A DNA stretch of 64,000 nucleotides. Origin: Phaeobacter bryozoorum (GTDB lineage Bacteria > Pseudomonadota > Alphaproteobacteria > Rhodobacterales > Rhodobacteraceae). The notes under the pieces were generated by a model. That model worked only from the letters and a program-made list of their open reading frames with translations. It made no database searches and was not told where the DNA came from. Made by a program: the position numbers and the translations under genes. Positions 1 to 8,341 of this stretch are shown piece after piece. How positions within the stretch are numbered: the first letter of the stretch is position 1; each line of letters opens with the position of its first letter. Location of the stretch: assembly GCF_041893525.1 (NCBI RefSeq), contig NZ_CP169068.1. The stretch is one strand, 5' to 3'.

Positions 1-617
1 TTGACGTGCGCAAGCCGCGCCTGTCGCGCTCCGGCTTCTATGTCGATGCCAAGGGCAGCGTGGCGACCACCGCCGATGTGGTTGCAGGCTGCACCCGGGT
101 GACACTGGATCACGACTACCAGGCCGAGGTCGCCTATACCGACACCGCCACCGGCATCGCCGTGCTGCGCCCGGTTGAGGCGCTGGCCCCGATGGCCGTC
201 GCCAAACTGGCCAGCGCCTCCGCCCGGCTTCAGTCCGATATCGCGGTTTCCGGCTTCTCTTACGAGGGCGTCCTCGGCGCCCCCAGCCTCAGCTGGGGCA
301 GCTTGCAGGATGTAAAGGATCTGTCCGGCAACCCCGGTGTCTCGCGTCTGCAACTCAGCAGCCAGCCGGGCGATGCGGGCGGCCCGGTGCTGACCACCGA
401 TGGCGCCGTGCAGGGCATGTTGCTGAGCCAGACCAAAGGCGCCACCCAGCTGCCAGAAGGGGTCAGTTTTGCGGCAAATGCCGATACCCTGCGCGCCGCC
501 CTGAGCAGCGCCGGGGTCACCGCCTCTGACGCCAGCGCTGAGGCAACCGCCTTGCCGGTCGGGGCGCTGACCCGTCAGGCCAGCGGCATGACCGTTCTGG
601 TCAGCTGCTGGGACTGA
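1..617 (+). CDS. trypsin-like serine protease, 3' part only
   Basis: The reading frame is already open at the first bases, so the start lies before the window and the GTG at base 6 is not a true start. About 204 C-terminal residues are visible. They read as the second half of a trypsin-fold peptidase: a GDAGGPV motif that supplies the nucleophilic serine in this family, followed by beta-strand-like sequence (GMLLSQTKG). The aspartate of the triad may be in the YTDTATGIAVL segment, while the histidine would be outside the window. It ends in a single cysteine (SCWD). Substrate cannot be told. A convergent terminator follows at about 655-688. Confidence 0.7.
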   Translation, partial: DVRKPRLSRSGFYVDAKGSVATTADVVAGCTRVTLDHDYQAEVAYTDTATGIAVLRPVEALAPMAVAKLASASARLQSDIAVSGFSYEGVLGAPSLSWGSLQDVKDLSGNPGVSRLQLSSQPGDAGGPVLTTDGAVQGMLLSQTKGATQLPEGVSFAANADTLRAALSSAGVTASDASAEATALPVGALTRQASGMTVLVSCWD

Positions 618-654
618 GCCACGGCCAGCCACCGCCCTGCGGGGCTTTGCAAAC

Positions 655-690
655 CAAAAAAGGCCGGAGCGAATGCTCCGGCCTTATTCG
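655..690. terminator. bidirectional terminator between convergent genes
   Basis: A perfect 11-bp stem, AAGGCCGGAGC (660-670) and GCTCCGGCCTT (675-685), closes a GAAT loop. It is flanked by A-rich sequence on the left and TTATT on the right, so it can act for the protease gene on the plus strand and the SDR gene on the minus strand. Confidence 0.8.
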
Positions 691-730
691 TTTCCGCGCC
701 GATCTGTTCAGCCGGTCTTCACTCACACGC

Positions 731-1372
731 TCAATAGGCGTGGATGCGGCCATCCCAGGTGTGAAAACAGCCCGTGGTTTCCGTGCTCAGCACGTCAAAC
801 TCATGCAGCAGCCCGGCGACGGATTCCTGCACCGAGATGTCGCCCTCTTCGCCGCCCATATCCGTCCGCACCCAGCCCGGATGATAGATCCCGACGGCGA
901 TGCCCTCCGGCAGCAGATCCGTCGCCAGATTGCGCCCGATATTGAGCGCTGCCGCCTTTGACGCGCGATAGGCATAGCTGCCGCCGGGCGCACGGGCATG
1001 GCTCGCCATCTGTGACGAAATGATCGCGATCTTCGGATCCGCCGCCAGCCGCAGGTTCGGCAACAGCGCCTGCACCGTCAAAAAGACCCCGGTGACATTG
1101 GCGGCCAGCGTCTTGCCCCAGACCTCGGCAGAGTAATCCTCCAGCGCCATTGATTTATCGAGATAGACACCTGCGTTGCACACCAGCAGGTCAACCGGTC
1201 GCCCCTTCAGCTGGGCGGCAAACCGCGCTTGCTGGCCGGGATCGGTCACATCCAGCCGCACACCGGAGGAATGATCGCGCGACGTGCCCGTCACCTCGTG
1301 ACCATCCTCCCGCAGCTTCGCGACCAATTCGCGGCCAATGCCCCGGCTGGTTCCTGTCACGACGACATGCAT
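731..1372 (-). CDS. short-chain dehydrogenase/reductase (SDR family)
   Basis: This 213-residue protein is a classical SDR oxidoreductase using NAD(P). The N-terminal Rossmann motif TGTSRGIG is at about residues 7-14, the NAG motif (CNAGVY) follows at about 85-90, and the catalytic YRASK (Tyr and Lys) is near residue 135, with the serine in the IISSQM stretch. It is a little shorter than the usual 240-250 residues, mainly at the C-terminus. Related small SDRs are annotated as C-factor-like or short-chain alcohol dehydrogenases; the substrate is not readable. The start is the ATG directly before the Rossmann strand. The DUF1178 gene lies just upstream on the same strand, so they may be co-transcribed. 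Confidence 0.85.
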   Translation of the reverse strand: MHVVVTGTSRGIGRELVAKLREDGHEVTGTSRDHSSGVRLDVTDPGQQARFAAQLKGRPVDLLVCNAGVYLDKSMALEDYSAEVWGKTLAANVTGVFLTVQALLPNLRLAADPKIAIISSQMASHARAPGGSYAYRASKAAALNIGRNLATDLLPEGIAVGIYHPGWVRTDMGGEEGDISVQESVAGLLHEFDVLSTETTGCFHTWDGRIHAY

Positions 1373-1385
1373 ACATGCTCTTCCT

Positions 1386-1919
1386 TCAATTGGTTTTTCT
1401 ATTGGGCAGGAAGGGCAGCGGCAGCACCGGCACGCCCTCCTCGATCAGCGCCCGCGCCTCTTCCGGCCGGGCCTCACCGTGGATCGCCCGCTCCGGCGCA
1501 TCACCAAGGTGCATGGCGCGCGCCTCATTGGCAAAATCCTTACCGACGTAATCTGAATTCTTCTCAACCTTGCGCCGCAGCTCCGCCACCGCAGCCTCCA
1601 GCTCTCCCGATGGGGTGCTCAGCGCCCCCGCACCGGGTGGAACCGCCCGCAGCGCGCCCGGCGCTCCAGCCGCCTGTGGTGCAGGTTGCTGCGGCGCGAC
1701 AGCCCCCGCAGCGGCACGCAGCTCTGCCTCACCGACCGGCGAAACCGCCGTACGGCCGGGGCGCACGCGGGGCGCCATGATTGCCTTTTCCACCTGACTG
1801 GATCCACATTGCGCACAGGCCACCATCCCCGCCGCTGCCAGCTTGTCAAAAGCGGCTGCCGACTGGAACCAGCTGTCAAAACTGTGTCCTTCAGCACATT
1901 TCAGAGCGTATTGTATCAT
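1386..1919 (-). CDS. DUF1178 family protein
   Basis: The 177-residue protein matches the DUF1178 family in layout: an N-terminal MIQYALKC segment, a GHxFDSWF motif, a CAQC cysteine pair near residue 38, and a conserved VEKAIMAPRV stretch. The cysteines suggest a small metal-binding (rubredoxin-like) fold; no function is established. Starts at 1928 (GTG) and 1925 (ATG) are possible, but the ATG at 1919 is preferred because a GAAG/AGAG ribosome site lies about 8 bases upstream and family members start MIxYAL. The middle is Ala/Pro/Gly-rich and low in complexity; the C-terminal part (EEARALIEEGVPVLPLPFLP) is again typical of the family. Confidence 0.85.
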   Translation of the reverse strand: MIQYALKCAEGHSFDSWFQSAAAFDKLAAAGMVACAQCGSSQVEKAIMAPRVRPGRTAVSPVGEAELRAAAGAVAPQQPAPQAAGAPGALRAVPPGAGALSTPSGELEAAVAELRRKVEKNSDYVGKDFANEARAMHLGDAPERAIHGEARPEEARALIEEGVPVLPLPFLPNRKTN

Positions 1920-2049
1920 CGTCATCACTCTTCATCAGGAGGGGATGATTAAATCTGCAATCCCCACAAGTGCAAGGGCAGAAGCGCCCGCTGCCGGTGT
2001 TCCACATCAGACCGCCGCAGATCGGCAACCGCCTTCGGGGGTCGGGCGG

Positions 2050-2829
2050 CTACCGTGGTGCCAGCAACCGGTCCTGCAGGCGCGCAACCAATGTCTCATG
2101 TGGCTGATCCGCCGCCACCGCCAGACGACGCAGACCAAAATGGACCCGCGCCATTTCCTGATAATAGCCCGAATAGACGAAATTGGTCGTGGCCCCGGCC
2201 ACGGCCCCCAGCACCGGCAGTGTCTGCGCGGCCAGCTTCTGGCCCAAAACCATGCTGAAACGGGGTGCCACCTGCGCGATCAGTTTCTGCACCGCCCCCC
2301 CGGTCAGCCCCAGCCGCAGTGACAGGAACCCCAGATCCGCGCCATCATCCGCCGCCAGCGGACCAGCAGCAGCGAACACCCGGATACAGTCAAAGCGCAC
2401 GCCCTCGGCCTCCGGATCAAAGCCTTCTTCGGCCGCTACCCCCTGAATACTGCGCAGCAGGAAGGCCGTGGTTGCGGGCAGCTCGACCAATGCTCCGGGC
2501 AAACCGCCCATGCCACCCGCCGCGCCCATCGCGGCGCTGACCGCGCGGTTGACCGCCGCCGGCTGATCCGGCACCACCCGGCGCGATCCGCTGGCCCCCT
2601 GCATCGCCAGTTGCAACGCCTGCTCGGTGGCGCCGTTCAACCGGCTCCGCACCGGCGCAGGCAATTTGTCCAGTAGCCCGTCAACCGAGCCGCCCAGCAG
2701 GTTCAGGATCTGGATGCCCAGCCCACCGGCGGCGCGGTAACGCTTGGCAAGCGCCTCCAGCTCCGCCTCCACCGCAGCAGCGTCCAGCGGCGTGGTCAGG
2801 GCAGTATCAGGGGTCAGGATCTCGGTCAT
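2050..2829 (-). CDS. EcsC family protein
   Basis: The 259-residue protein resembles the EcsC family, which is widespread and named after a Bacillus transport-cluster protein; its biochemical role is unknown. Seen in the sequence: a helical N-terminal region (ALAKRYRAAGGLGIQILN), a glycine-rich hydrophobic region (AAMGAAGGMGGLPGALVELPATTAFLLRSIQGVA), and a second glycine/alanine-rich segment (LPVLGAVAGATTNFVYSGYYQEMARVHFGLR) that is typical of the family's C-terminal end. The ATG at 2829 is chosen over 2841 because GAGG lies at good distance before it. Confidence 0.8.
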   Translation of the reverse strand: MTEILTPDTALTTPLDAAAVEAELEALAKRYRAAGGLGIQILNLLGGSVDGLLDKLPAPVRSRLNGATEQALQLAMQGASGSRRVVPDQPAAVNRAVSAAMGAAGGMGGLPGALVELPATTAFLLRSIQGVAAEEGFDPEAEGVRFDCIRVFAAAGPLAADDGADLGFLSLRLGLTGGAVQKLIAQVAPRFSMVLGQKLAAQTLPVLGAVAGATTNFVYSGYYQEMARVHFGLRRLAVAADQPHETLVARLQDRLLAPR

Positions 2830-2925
2830 GGCATACCTCATGTTGCCAAAAAAATGTTTGTCTTCCCGGCCCGTATTTCAAGATCTCGGTAACCTGCGCC
2901 TGCGATCCACCCCGATCAGCCCCGA

Positions 2926-3435
2926 TCAGCCGGGGATCTGCGGCCCGCTCCAGCGCAGAACCCTGCCGCGCACATCGGCCCAGCCGCCAGCCGCCAGATC
3001 CAGACCCAGAACCCGCTCCGGGTTGGTCGGCGGCGGCATCTCGACCGCGGGCAGCAGCGAAAACCCAAAGCGCCGGTAATACGGCGCATCGCCCACCAGC
3101 AGCACCCTGCTCCAGCCGCGCTCCTCCGCCTTGGCCAGACTGTCGCGGATCAGGGCGCCGCCCAGCCCCTCGCCCTGATGGGTCGGGTGAACCGCCACCG
3201 GCCCCAGCAGCAGCGCCGGCAGGCCCGCCTCACCAATCCGCACCGGCCAGAAGCGGATCGCCCCGGCCAGAATACCGCCCTGATCGCGCGCCACCTGGCT
3301 CAGCCCGCTGACCGGCGGCACGTCGTCGCGCAAACGATAGGACGACAGCGCCTCGCGACCGGGCGCAAAGCACAGGTCATATAGCGCCTCGACCTCCCAG
3401 CGGTCCTCGGGCTGCTCTGCCTTCAACTCAATCAC
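2926..3435 (-). CDS. GNAT family N-acetyltransferase (YhbS-like)
   Basis: A predicted acetyl-CoA-dependent N-acetyltransferase. The acetyl-CoA binding motif A reads GPVAVHPTHQGEGLGGALI, and motif B is represented by APYYRRFGFS, which is typical of the YhbS/COG3153 group. An open frame reaches back to an ATG at 3570, but a GTG at 3435 is preceded by a strong GGAGG site with 7 bases spacing and starts directly at the GNAT domain (VIELKAEQPED), so a 169-residue product is more likely. The acceptor substrate cannot be told from sequence. It is divergent from the flavin reductase gene at 3640. Confidence 0.8.
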   Translation of the reverse strand: MIELKAEQPEDRWEVEALYDLCFAPGREALSSYRLRDDVPPVSGLSQVARDQGGILAGAIRFWPVRIGEAGLPALLLGPVAVHPTHQGEGLGGALIRDSLAKAEERGWSRVLLVGDAPYYRRFGFSLLPAVEMPPPTNPERVLGLDLAAGGWADVRGRVLRWSGPQIPG

Positions 3436-3639
3436 GCGCCCGCCTCCACGCCCGTCGCCGTCACCGCCCGCTGACCAGCCCAGCACCACCGAGGGATTTG
3501 CCCCACAGCGCGCTGCAAACTCTTCACGCAGGCTGGTCATCGCCCTAACACGGGCGTAAGCCTTGGGCAAACCCCGGCAGCCGGATCCGCAAGCAATACC
3601 AGCAGGCTACCGGCCCGGCTCAGACTTGGAGACCAGCAT

Positions 3640-4245
3640 ATGTTCTACCGACCCGAGAGCGGCCACGGGCTGCCGCACAACCCGTTCAACGCCATTGTCA
3701 CCCCGCGCCCCATTGGCTGGATTTCCACCCGTGCGGCCGATGGCACCAACAATCTGGCGCCCTATTCCTTCTTCAATGCCGTCGCCTATGAACCGCCGCA
3801 GGTGATGTTTGCCTCCACCTCGGCCAAGGACGATCAGGACGGCACCAAGGACAGCGTGGCCAATATCGCCGAAACCGGCGTGTTCTGCGTCAATGTTGTC
3901 TCCTACGCGCTGCGGGATGCAATGAACGCCAGTTCCGCAGCCCTGCCGAAGGGGGTGGATGAATTTGCCCACGCGGGTCTGGAGATGGCCGCCTGCGAAA
4001 CCATTCCCTGCGGTCGTGTCGCCGCCGCCCCGGCTGCGCTGGAATGCCGCCTGACGCAGATCGTGACCCTTCCCGGCACCGCCAACAAGGTGGTCTTTGG
4101 TGAGGTGGTCGGCGTCCATCTCGACGACAGCTGCCTGATCGACGGGACTTTCGATGTGACCCGCTTCCAGCCGCTGGCGCGCCTTGGCTACCGTGACTAC
4201 TCTGTGGTGCGGGATCTGTTTTCCCTCACCCGCCCGGATGAATGA
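3640..4245 (+). CDS. flavin reductase-like domain protein
   Basis: A 201-residue protein with the FMN-binding split-barrel fold of the flavin reductase-like family. The family signature is visible: ITPRPIGWIST-like start (IVTPRPIGWIST), then the LAPYSFFNAVAYEPP segment that contacts FMN, and PPQVMFAS. The C-terminal part (HLDDSCLIDGTFDVTRFQPLARLGYRDYSVV) is also typical. Such proteins either reduce flavin with NAD(P)H for a partner oxygenase or bind flavin for other reactions; no partner oxygenase is adjacent. The acetyltransferase gene starts 9 bases after its stop, so the two are probably one transcript. Confidence 0.85.
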   Translation: MFYRPESGHGLPHNPFNAIVTPRPIGWISTRAADGTNNLAPYSFFNAVAYEPPQVMFASTSAKDDQDGTKDSVANIAETGVFCVNVVSYALRDAMNASSAALPKGVDEFAHAGLEMAACETIPCGRVAAAPAALECRLTQIVTLPGTANKVVFGEVVGVHLDDSCLIDGTFDVTRFQPLARLGYRDYSVVRDLFSLTRPDE

Positions 4246-4254
4246 GGCCCAGAA

Positions 4255-4896
4255 ATGCCGTTACCCGACCCAAAGAAACGCCATCCGATCACCCTGCCCG
4301 ATGGCAGCGCCCATGCCGGCACGGTGATGCTGTCGGAGGCGATTGATCACCCGAATTTCACCATCGGCGCCTTCACCTATGCCTCCGCCTTTGAACCGCC
4401 GTCGGACTGGGCCAGCCGTCTGGCGCCCTATCTCTTTGCCGGATCGCGCGAGCGGGTGGTGATCGGCAGATTCTGCCAGATCGCCGAGGGCGTGCGCATC
4501 ATCACCGCCTCTGCCAATCACGCGCAGGACGGGCTCAGCTGCTATCCTTTCCCGGTGTTCGATCAGACGCAGATGACCGGATTTCAGCCCGATACCCGCG
4601 ACACGGTGATCGGCGATGATGTCTGGATCGGCTATGGCGCGATGATCCTGCCGGGGGCGCGGATCGGGGATGGCGCCATCATCGGTGCCGGTGCGGTGGT
4701 GCGCGGGTCAATCCCGCCCTACGCCATCGTGACCGGCAACCCCGGCACCGTCCACAGCTACCGCTTCACCAAACCGCAGATCGCGCGCCTGCTTGGCCTG
4801 AAATGGTGGGACTGGCCCGCCGACCTGATCTCGCGCGCTGAACCTGCGCTCTTGTCCGGTGACCTCGACATGCTGGAGACCCTGGCACCGGACTGA
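4255..4896 (+). CDS. CatB-type O-acetyltransferase (left-handed beta helix)
   Basis: A 213-residue xenobiotic/hexapeptide acyltransferase related to CatB chloramphenicol acetyltransferases. Hexapeptide repeats of the left-handed beta helix are seen in VIGDDVWIGYGAMILPGARIGDG followed by AIIGAGAVVRG, and the catalytic histidine is in the SANHAQDG loop. The VTGNPGTVHSYRFT segment is the conserved C-terminal end of the helix. Many members of this family acetylate sugars or unknown substrates and do not confer resistance, so no drug-resistance claim is made. It follows the flavin reductase gene with a 9-base gap. Confidence 0.85.
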   Translation: MPLPDPKKRHPITLPDGSAHAGTVMLSEAIDHPNFTIGAFTYASAFEPPSDWASRLAPYLFAGSRERVVIGRFCQIAEGVRIITASANHAQDGLSCYPFPVFDQTQMTGFQPDTRDTVIGDDVWIGYGAMILPGARIGDGAIIGAGAVVRGSIPPYAIVTGNPGTVHSYRFTKPQIARLLGLKWWDWPADLISRAEPALLSGDLDMLETLAPD

Positions 4897-4940
4897 CCAA
4901 GCTTTGCCCGAGAGCGCCGTTCAATCACCGTAAAACGAGA

Positions 4941-4977
4941 AAACCCGCGACGCCGATGGTGTCGCGGGTTTCTTCTT
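4941..4977. terminator. bidirectional terminator
   Basis: A perfect 11-bp stem, AAACCCGCGAC (4941-4951) with GTCGCGGGTTT (4961-4971), and a 9-base loop. It sits between the convergent acetyltransferase and sulP genes; T-rich sequence follows on the plus strand and A-rich sequence precedes it, which serves the minus strand. Confidence 0.85.
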
Positions 4978-4996
4978 TCAGATGCCACGGGACAGC

Positions 4997-6637
4997 TTAG
5001 TGGCCGCCCAGGATCCCGGTCTTGACCGAGTAGTCCACCGCCAGCGCATAGTCAGGGTCATCGTCGCTATCGACCATCAGATGCCCGGCCTTGGTCAGAA
5101 GCTGATGGCAATCACGGCTCAGATGCCGCAGCACCAGCGCCTTGCCCTCGGCCTCATACTTGCCCGCCAGCGCCTCGATCGCCTGTAGCGCCGACTGGTC
5201 CACCACCCGGCTGCGGGCAAAGTCCACGATCACATGATCCGGGTCATTCGCCACATCGAACAGCTCGATGAACCCGTCGGTCGAGCCAAAGAACAGCGGC
5301 CCCTCGATCTCATAGACCTTGGCGCCCTTGTCGGTCGCGGATTCGCGGGTATAGGCGTGGATGCGGCGGGCGTTGTTCCAGGCATAGGCCAACGCCGAGA
5401 CGATCACGCCCACAACCACCGCAATCGCAAGGTCGGTCATCACCGTCACCACGGTCACCAGCACAATGACAAAGGCGTCCATCATGGGCACTTTGGTCAT
5501 CACCTTGAAGCTGTTCCAGGCAAATGTGCCGATCACCACCATGAACATCACGCCCACCAGCGCCGCCAGCGGGATCTGCTCGATCAGCGGCGAGGCCACC
5601 ACGATAAACGCCAGCAGGAACAGCGCCGCAGCAATGCCCGCAATCCGCGTCCGACCGCCGGATTTCACGTTGATCATCGACTGGCCGATCATCGCACAGC
5701 CGCCCATGCCGCCAAAGAAGCCTGTGACCACATTGGAGGCCCCCTGCGCGATACATTCCTGGCTTGCCCCGCCCCGCTTGCCGGTGATTTCACCAACCAG
5801 GTTCAGCGTCAGCAGGCTCTCGATCAGGCCGATCGCCGCGAGGATCACCGCATAGGGCAGAATGATCCACAGCGTCTCCAGCGTGAAGGGGGCCAGCGCG
5901 GTGCCGTAAAGGCCTTCACCCGTGCCAAACGGATTGTGGAAGGAGGGGAAACTGCCCTTGATCGAGGCCATATCGCCCACCGTCGGCACGTCAATGCCCA
6001 GCGCAATCACCAGTGCCGCCACGATGCCGATCCCGGCCAGTGGCGCCGGAACGATGGCGGTGATCTTGGGCGTGCCCCAGATGATCAGCATGGTCAGCCC
6101 CACCAGCCCCAACATCATGATCAGCTGCGACCCTGCCAGCCAGGCCTCGGTATTGTCCGGGTCCTTGAACTGCGTCAGCTGCGCCAGGAAGATCACAATC
6201 GCCAACCCGTTCACAAAGCCGAGCATCACCGGATGCGGCACCAGCCGGATGAATTTCCCCCAGTGCATGACACCTGCAAAGATCTGCAAGATCCCCATCA
6301 GCACCACGGTGGCAAAGAGGTATTCCACCCCGTGCTGCGCCACCAGCGCCACCATCACCACCGCCAGCGCGCCGGTCGCACCCGAGATCATCCCGGGCCG
6401 CCCGCCGAACACCGCGGTGATCAACCCGACCATAAAGGCCGCATAAAGCCCCACCAGCGGGTGCACGCCCGCCACAAAGGCAAAGGCGACCGCCTCCGGC
6501 ACCAGCGCCAGCGCCACGGTCAGGCCCGACAGCAATTCGGTGCGCACACGGCCCACGGTAAAGCCCTCGTCCTGCATGATGGAGAGATTGGGCGGTGAAA
6601 TCTGTTTGGCGAGCGTCGCCATAATGCCGCGGGTCAT
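4997..6637 (-). CDS. SulP family anion transporter with STAS domain
   Basis: A 546-residue inner-membrane transporter of the SulP (SLC26) family, which moves sulfate, bicarbonate or other anions, often with Na+ or H+. The sequence shows the conserved N-terminal start of the core domain (LSGLTVALALVPEAVAFAFVAGVHPLVGLYAAF), about 10-14 membrane segments, the GGMGGCAMIGQSMIN loop, and a C-terminal cytoplasmic STAS domain from about residue 430 (VYEIEGPLFFGSTDGFIELF). Close homologs in marine bacteria include BicA-like bicarbonate carriers and sulfate permeases; the substrate is not decided here. An ATG at 6622 is an alternative start, but AGGTG precedes the ATG at 6637. It stands alone, with its own terminator. 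Confidence 0.9.
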   Translation of the reverse strand: MTRGIMATLAKQISPPNLSIMQDEGFTVGRVRTELLSGLTVALALVPEAVAFAFVAGVHPLVGLYAAFMVGLITAVFGGRPGMISGATGALAVVMVALVAQHGVEYLFATVVLMGILQIFAGVMHWGKFIRLVPHPVMLGFVNGLAIVIFLAQLTQFKDPDNTEAWLAGSQLIMMLGLVGLTMLIIWGTPKITAIVPAPLAGIGIVAALVIALGIDVPTVGDMASIKGSFPSFHNPFGTGEGLYGTALAPFTLETLWIILPYAVILAAIGLIESLLTLNLVGEITGKRGGASQECIAQGASNVVTGFFGGMGGCAMIGQSMINVKSGGRTRIAGIAAALFLLAFIVVASPLIEQIPLAALVGVMFMVVIGTFAWNSFKVMTKVPMMDAFVIVLVTVVTVMTDLAIAVVVGVIVSALAYAWNNARRIHAYTRESATDKGAKVYEIEGPLFFGSTDGFIELFDVANDPDHVIVDFARSRVVDQSALQAIEALAGKYEAEGKALVLRHLSRDCHQLLTKAGHLMVDSDDDPDYALAVDYSVKTGILGGH

Positions 6638-6741
6638 GGGGTCACCTGTGATCGGGAAAGGGTATCGTTAGCGCCCGCCCCTAGCGGAATTCCGCCAGTG
6701 GGGCAAGGGCAGCCCCCGTTACCGCCCGCTCAGCGCCCAAC

Positions 6742-6782
6742 AGGTCAGCCCTCCTGTCCAAATGTTTCGCACGCGAAACATT
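6742..6782. repeat. parS-like palindromic element, copy 1
   Basis: The core TGTTTCGCACGCGAAACA has arms of at least 9 bp around a central AC (6762-6781), and in this copy the arms reach 10 bp (6761-6782). The box AGGTCAGC lies at 6742-6749. The same box and palindrome with the same spacing recur at 59662-59701. The outer half-sites equal those of the bacterial parS consensus TGTTTCACGTGAAACA but the centre is two bases longer. It lies 118 bp before the small gene at 6899 and upstream of sulP. Binding protein unknown. Confidence 0.75.
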
Positions 6783-6898
6783 GCGGCAGCGCTGCTGACA
6801 TTCAACTTAAGAGTTTAGCAGCACTTAACCACTCGCCTCGCTTTGATTGGCCCACAATCCATCGGACGGTTCTCATAATTGGAATTGGAGAATATGTG

Positions 6899-7303
6899 AT
6901 GCAAGGCGCCAACAAGATAACGGATTTAAGGACGATGCAGGAAGGCGAGCTTTCCCCAGCAGATGAAAAGCGCATCGCCGCCAGCTCTCGAGCTTCACCA
7001 GATCGTGTTATGTGCGATCTGAACCCTCAAATCCGCAGTGACCGATCTGCGAAGCCCGCCGGTCATTGGAGCGAGACAACCATTCCCGGCCGCGACTGGG
7101 AAAGCTTCTCAGCCATCGCCTATGCCGCCGACGTCGTGGTTCCGATCATCGACTTCGGCCAGACCGAGGCCTGGGCACCCTCCACCACCCGTGGCCCTGC
7201 GGGTGTGATCCTGTGGTGGGCACGCTGGGTCTTCACCCTTGCAGGCTGGATCGTCACCGCCCTTGGCGCGGCGGCTTTGACCGGGACCATCCGGCGCGAA
7301 TAG
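6899..7303 (+). pseudogene. small membrane protein, possibly the C-terminal remnant of a larger one
   Basis: A 134-residue frame starting at an ATG with TTGGAG about 8 bases upstream. I do not recognise it with certainty. The first 65 residues look non-conserved. The last 70 hold VVPIIDFGQTEAWAPS and then one hydrophobic segment (GVILWWARWVFTLAGWIVTALGAAALTGTIRRE in part), an arrangement that resembles the C-terminal membrane anchor of long pentapeptide-repeat or membrane-associated proteins. I therefore infer a decayed copy of a larger gene, but a genuine short membrane protein is possible. A parS-like palindrome lies upstream and an AATACTC-type motif follows its stop. Confidence 0.4.
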
Positions 7304-7450
7304 CGCCCGCCTGTCATCTTTCTCCAAATACTCTCGCCGAAGGCCTTGCTACCGCCCACAGGGCGGCAGCAATCAAATCCCCCGTCGCGCTTGTCAAACC
7401 GGGGCCTCCTCGGGCAGAACGGCAAGGACCAGCTTCAGGGGACAGAACAC

Positions 7451-8326
7451 GTGACACAGGAAACAATGATTGCCGTCATCGGCGGCTCGGGCCTCTATGA
7501 CATCGACGGGCTGCAAAACGCAGAATGGGTCTCGGTTGAGACGCCCTGGGGGGCGCCCTCGGATCAGATCCTGACCGGCAACCTCGATGGTGTGAAAATG
7601 GCCTTCCTGCCCCGCCACGGGCGCGGCCATGTGCATTCGCCGACCGAAGTGCCCTACCGGGCCAATATCGACGCGCTGAAACGGCTCGGCGTCACGGATG
7701 TGTTTTCGATCTCCGCCTGCGGCTCCTTCCGCGAGGAGATGGCGCCGGGGGATTTTGTCACTGTCGATCAGTTCATCGACCGCACCTTCGCGCGCGACAA
7801 GAGCTTCTTCGGCACCGGCTGCGTGGCGCATGTCAGCGTGGCCCATCCGACCTGCGAGCGGCTGTCCGATGCGGCAGAGACCGCGGCGCGGGACGCGGGC
7901 ATCACTGTGCATCGCGGCGGCACCTATCTCTGTATGGAAGGGCCGCAGTTCTCCTCCATGGCCGAAAGCAAGATGTACCGCAGCTGGGGCTGCGACGTGA
8001 TCGGCATGACCAATATGCCGGAGGCCAAGCTCGCCCGCGAGGCTGAGCTTTGCTACGCTTCCATCGCCATGGTGACGGATTTCGACAGCTGGCACCCGGA
8101 TCATGGCGCGGTGGAGATCACCGACATCATCGCCACCCTGACCGGCAATTCCGCCAAGGGCCGTGCGCTGGTGCAGCGGCTGCCTGCGCTGCTGGGGGCG
8201 ACCCGCGTGGCCTGCCCGCATGGCTGCGACCGCGCGCTGGAACATGCCATCATGACGGCGCCGGAAAAACGCGATGCCGCGCTTCTGGCCAAACTGGATG
8301 CGGTTGCCGCACGGGTTCTGGGCTGA
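7451..8326 (+). CDS. mtnP: S-methyl-5'-thioadenosine phosphorylase
   Basis: MTA phosphorylase cleaves methylthioadenosine (a by-product of polyamine and homoserine-lactone synthesis) with phosphate into adenine and methylthioribose-1-phosphate. The 291-residue sequence shows the family marks: IGGSGLYDI at the N-terminus (phosphate site), LPRHGRGH, ACGSFREEMAPGDFVTVDQFIDRT, the CMEGPQFSS and GMTNMPEAKLAREAELCYA motifs with the base-recognition residues. The start is GTG at 7451 with AGGGGA 8 bases upstream; an ATG at 7466 is possible but its site is too close. The next gene, apt, uses the adenine released, so the pair forms a salvage route. Confidence 0.92.
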   Translation: MTQETMIAVIGGSGLYDIDGLQNAEWVSVETPWGAPSDQILTGNLDGVKMAFLPRHGRGHVHSPTEVPYRANIDALKRLGVTDVFSISACGSFREEMAPGDFVTVDQFIDRTFARDKSFFGTGCVAHVSVAHPTCERLSDAAETAARDAGITVHRGGTYLCMEGPQFSSMAESKMYRSWGCDVIGMTNMPEAKLAREAELCYASIAMVTDFDSWHPDHGAVEITDIIATLTGNSAKGRALVQRLPALLGATRVACPHGCDRALEHAIMTAPEKRDAALLAKLDAVAARVLG

Positions 8327-8341
8327 CCGGCTGCCGGGGCC

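Noticed and set aside
6..617. start of the protease at base 6
   Set aside because: The frame is open to the window edge and the visible part begins inside the peptidase fold, so the gene starts before the window.
4255..4896. chloramphenicol resistance
   Set aside because: The protein is of the CatB/hexapeptide group, but most members act on other substrates and no resistance context is present.
5234..6598. 454-residue His-rich open frame on the plus strand
   Set aside because: Antisense of the SulP transporter; histidine-richness is the mirror of membrane codons.
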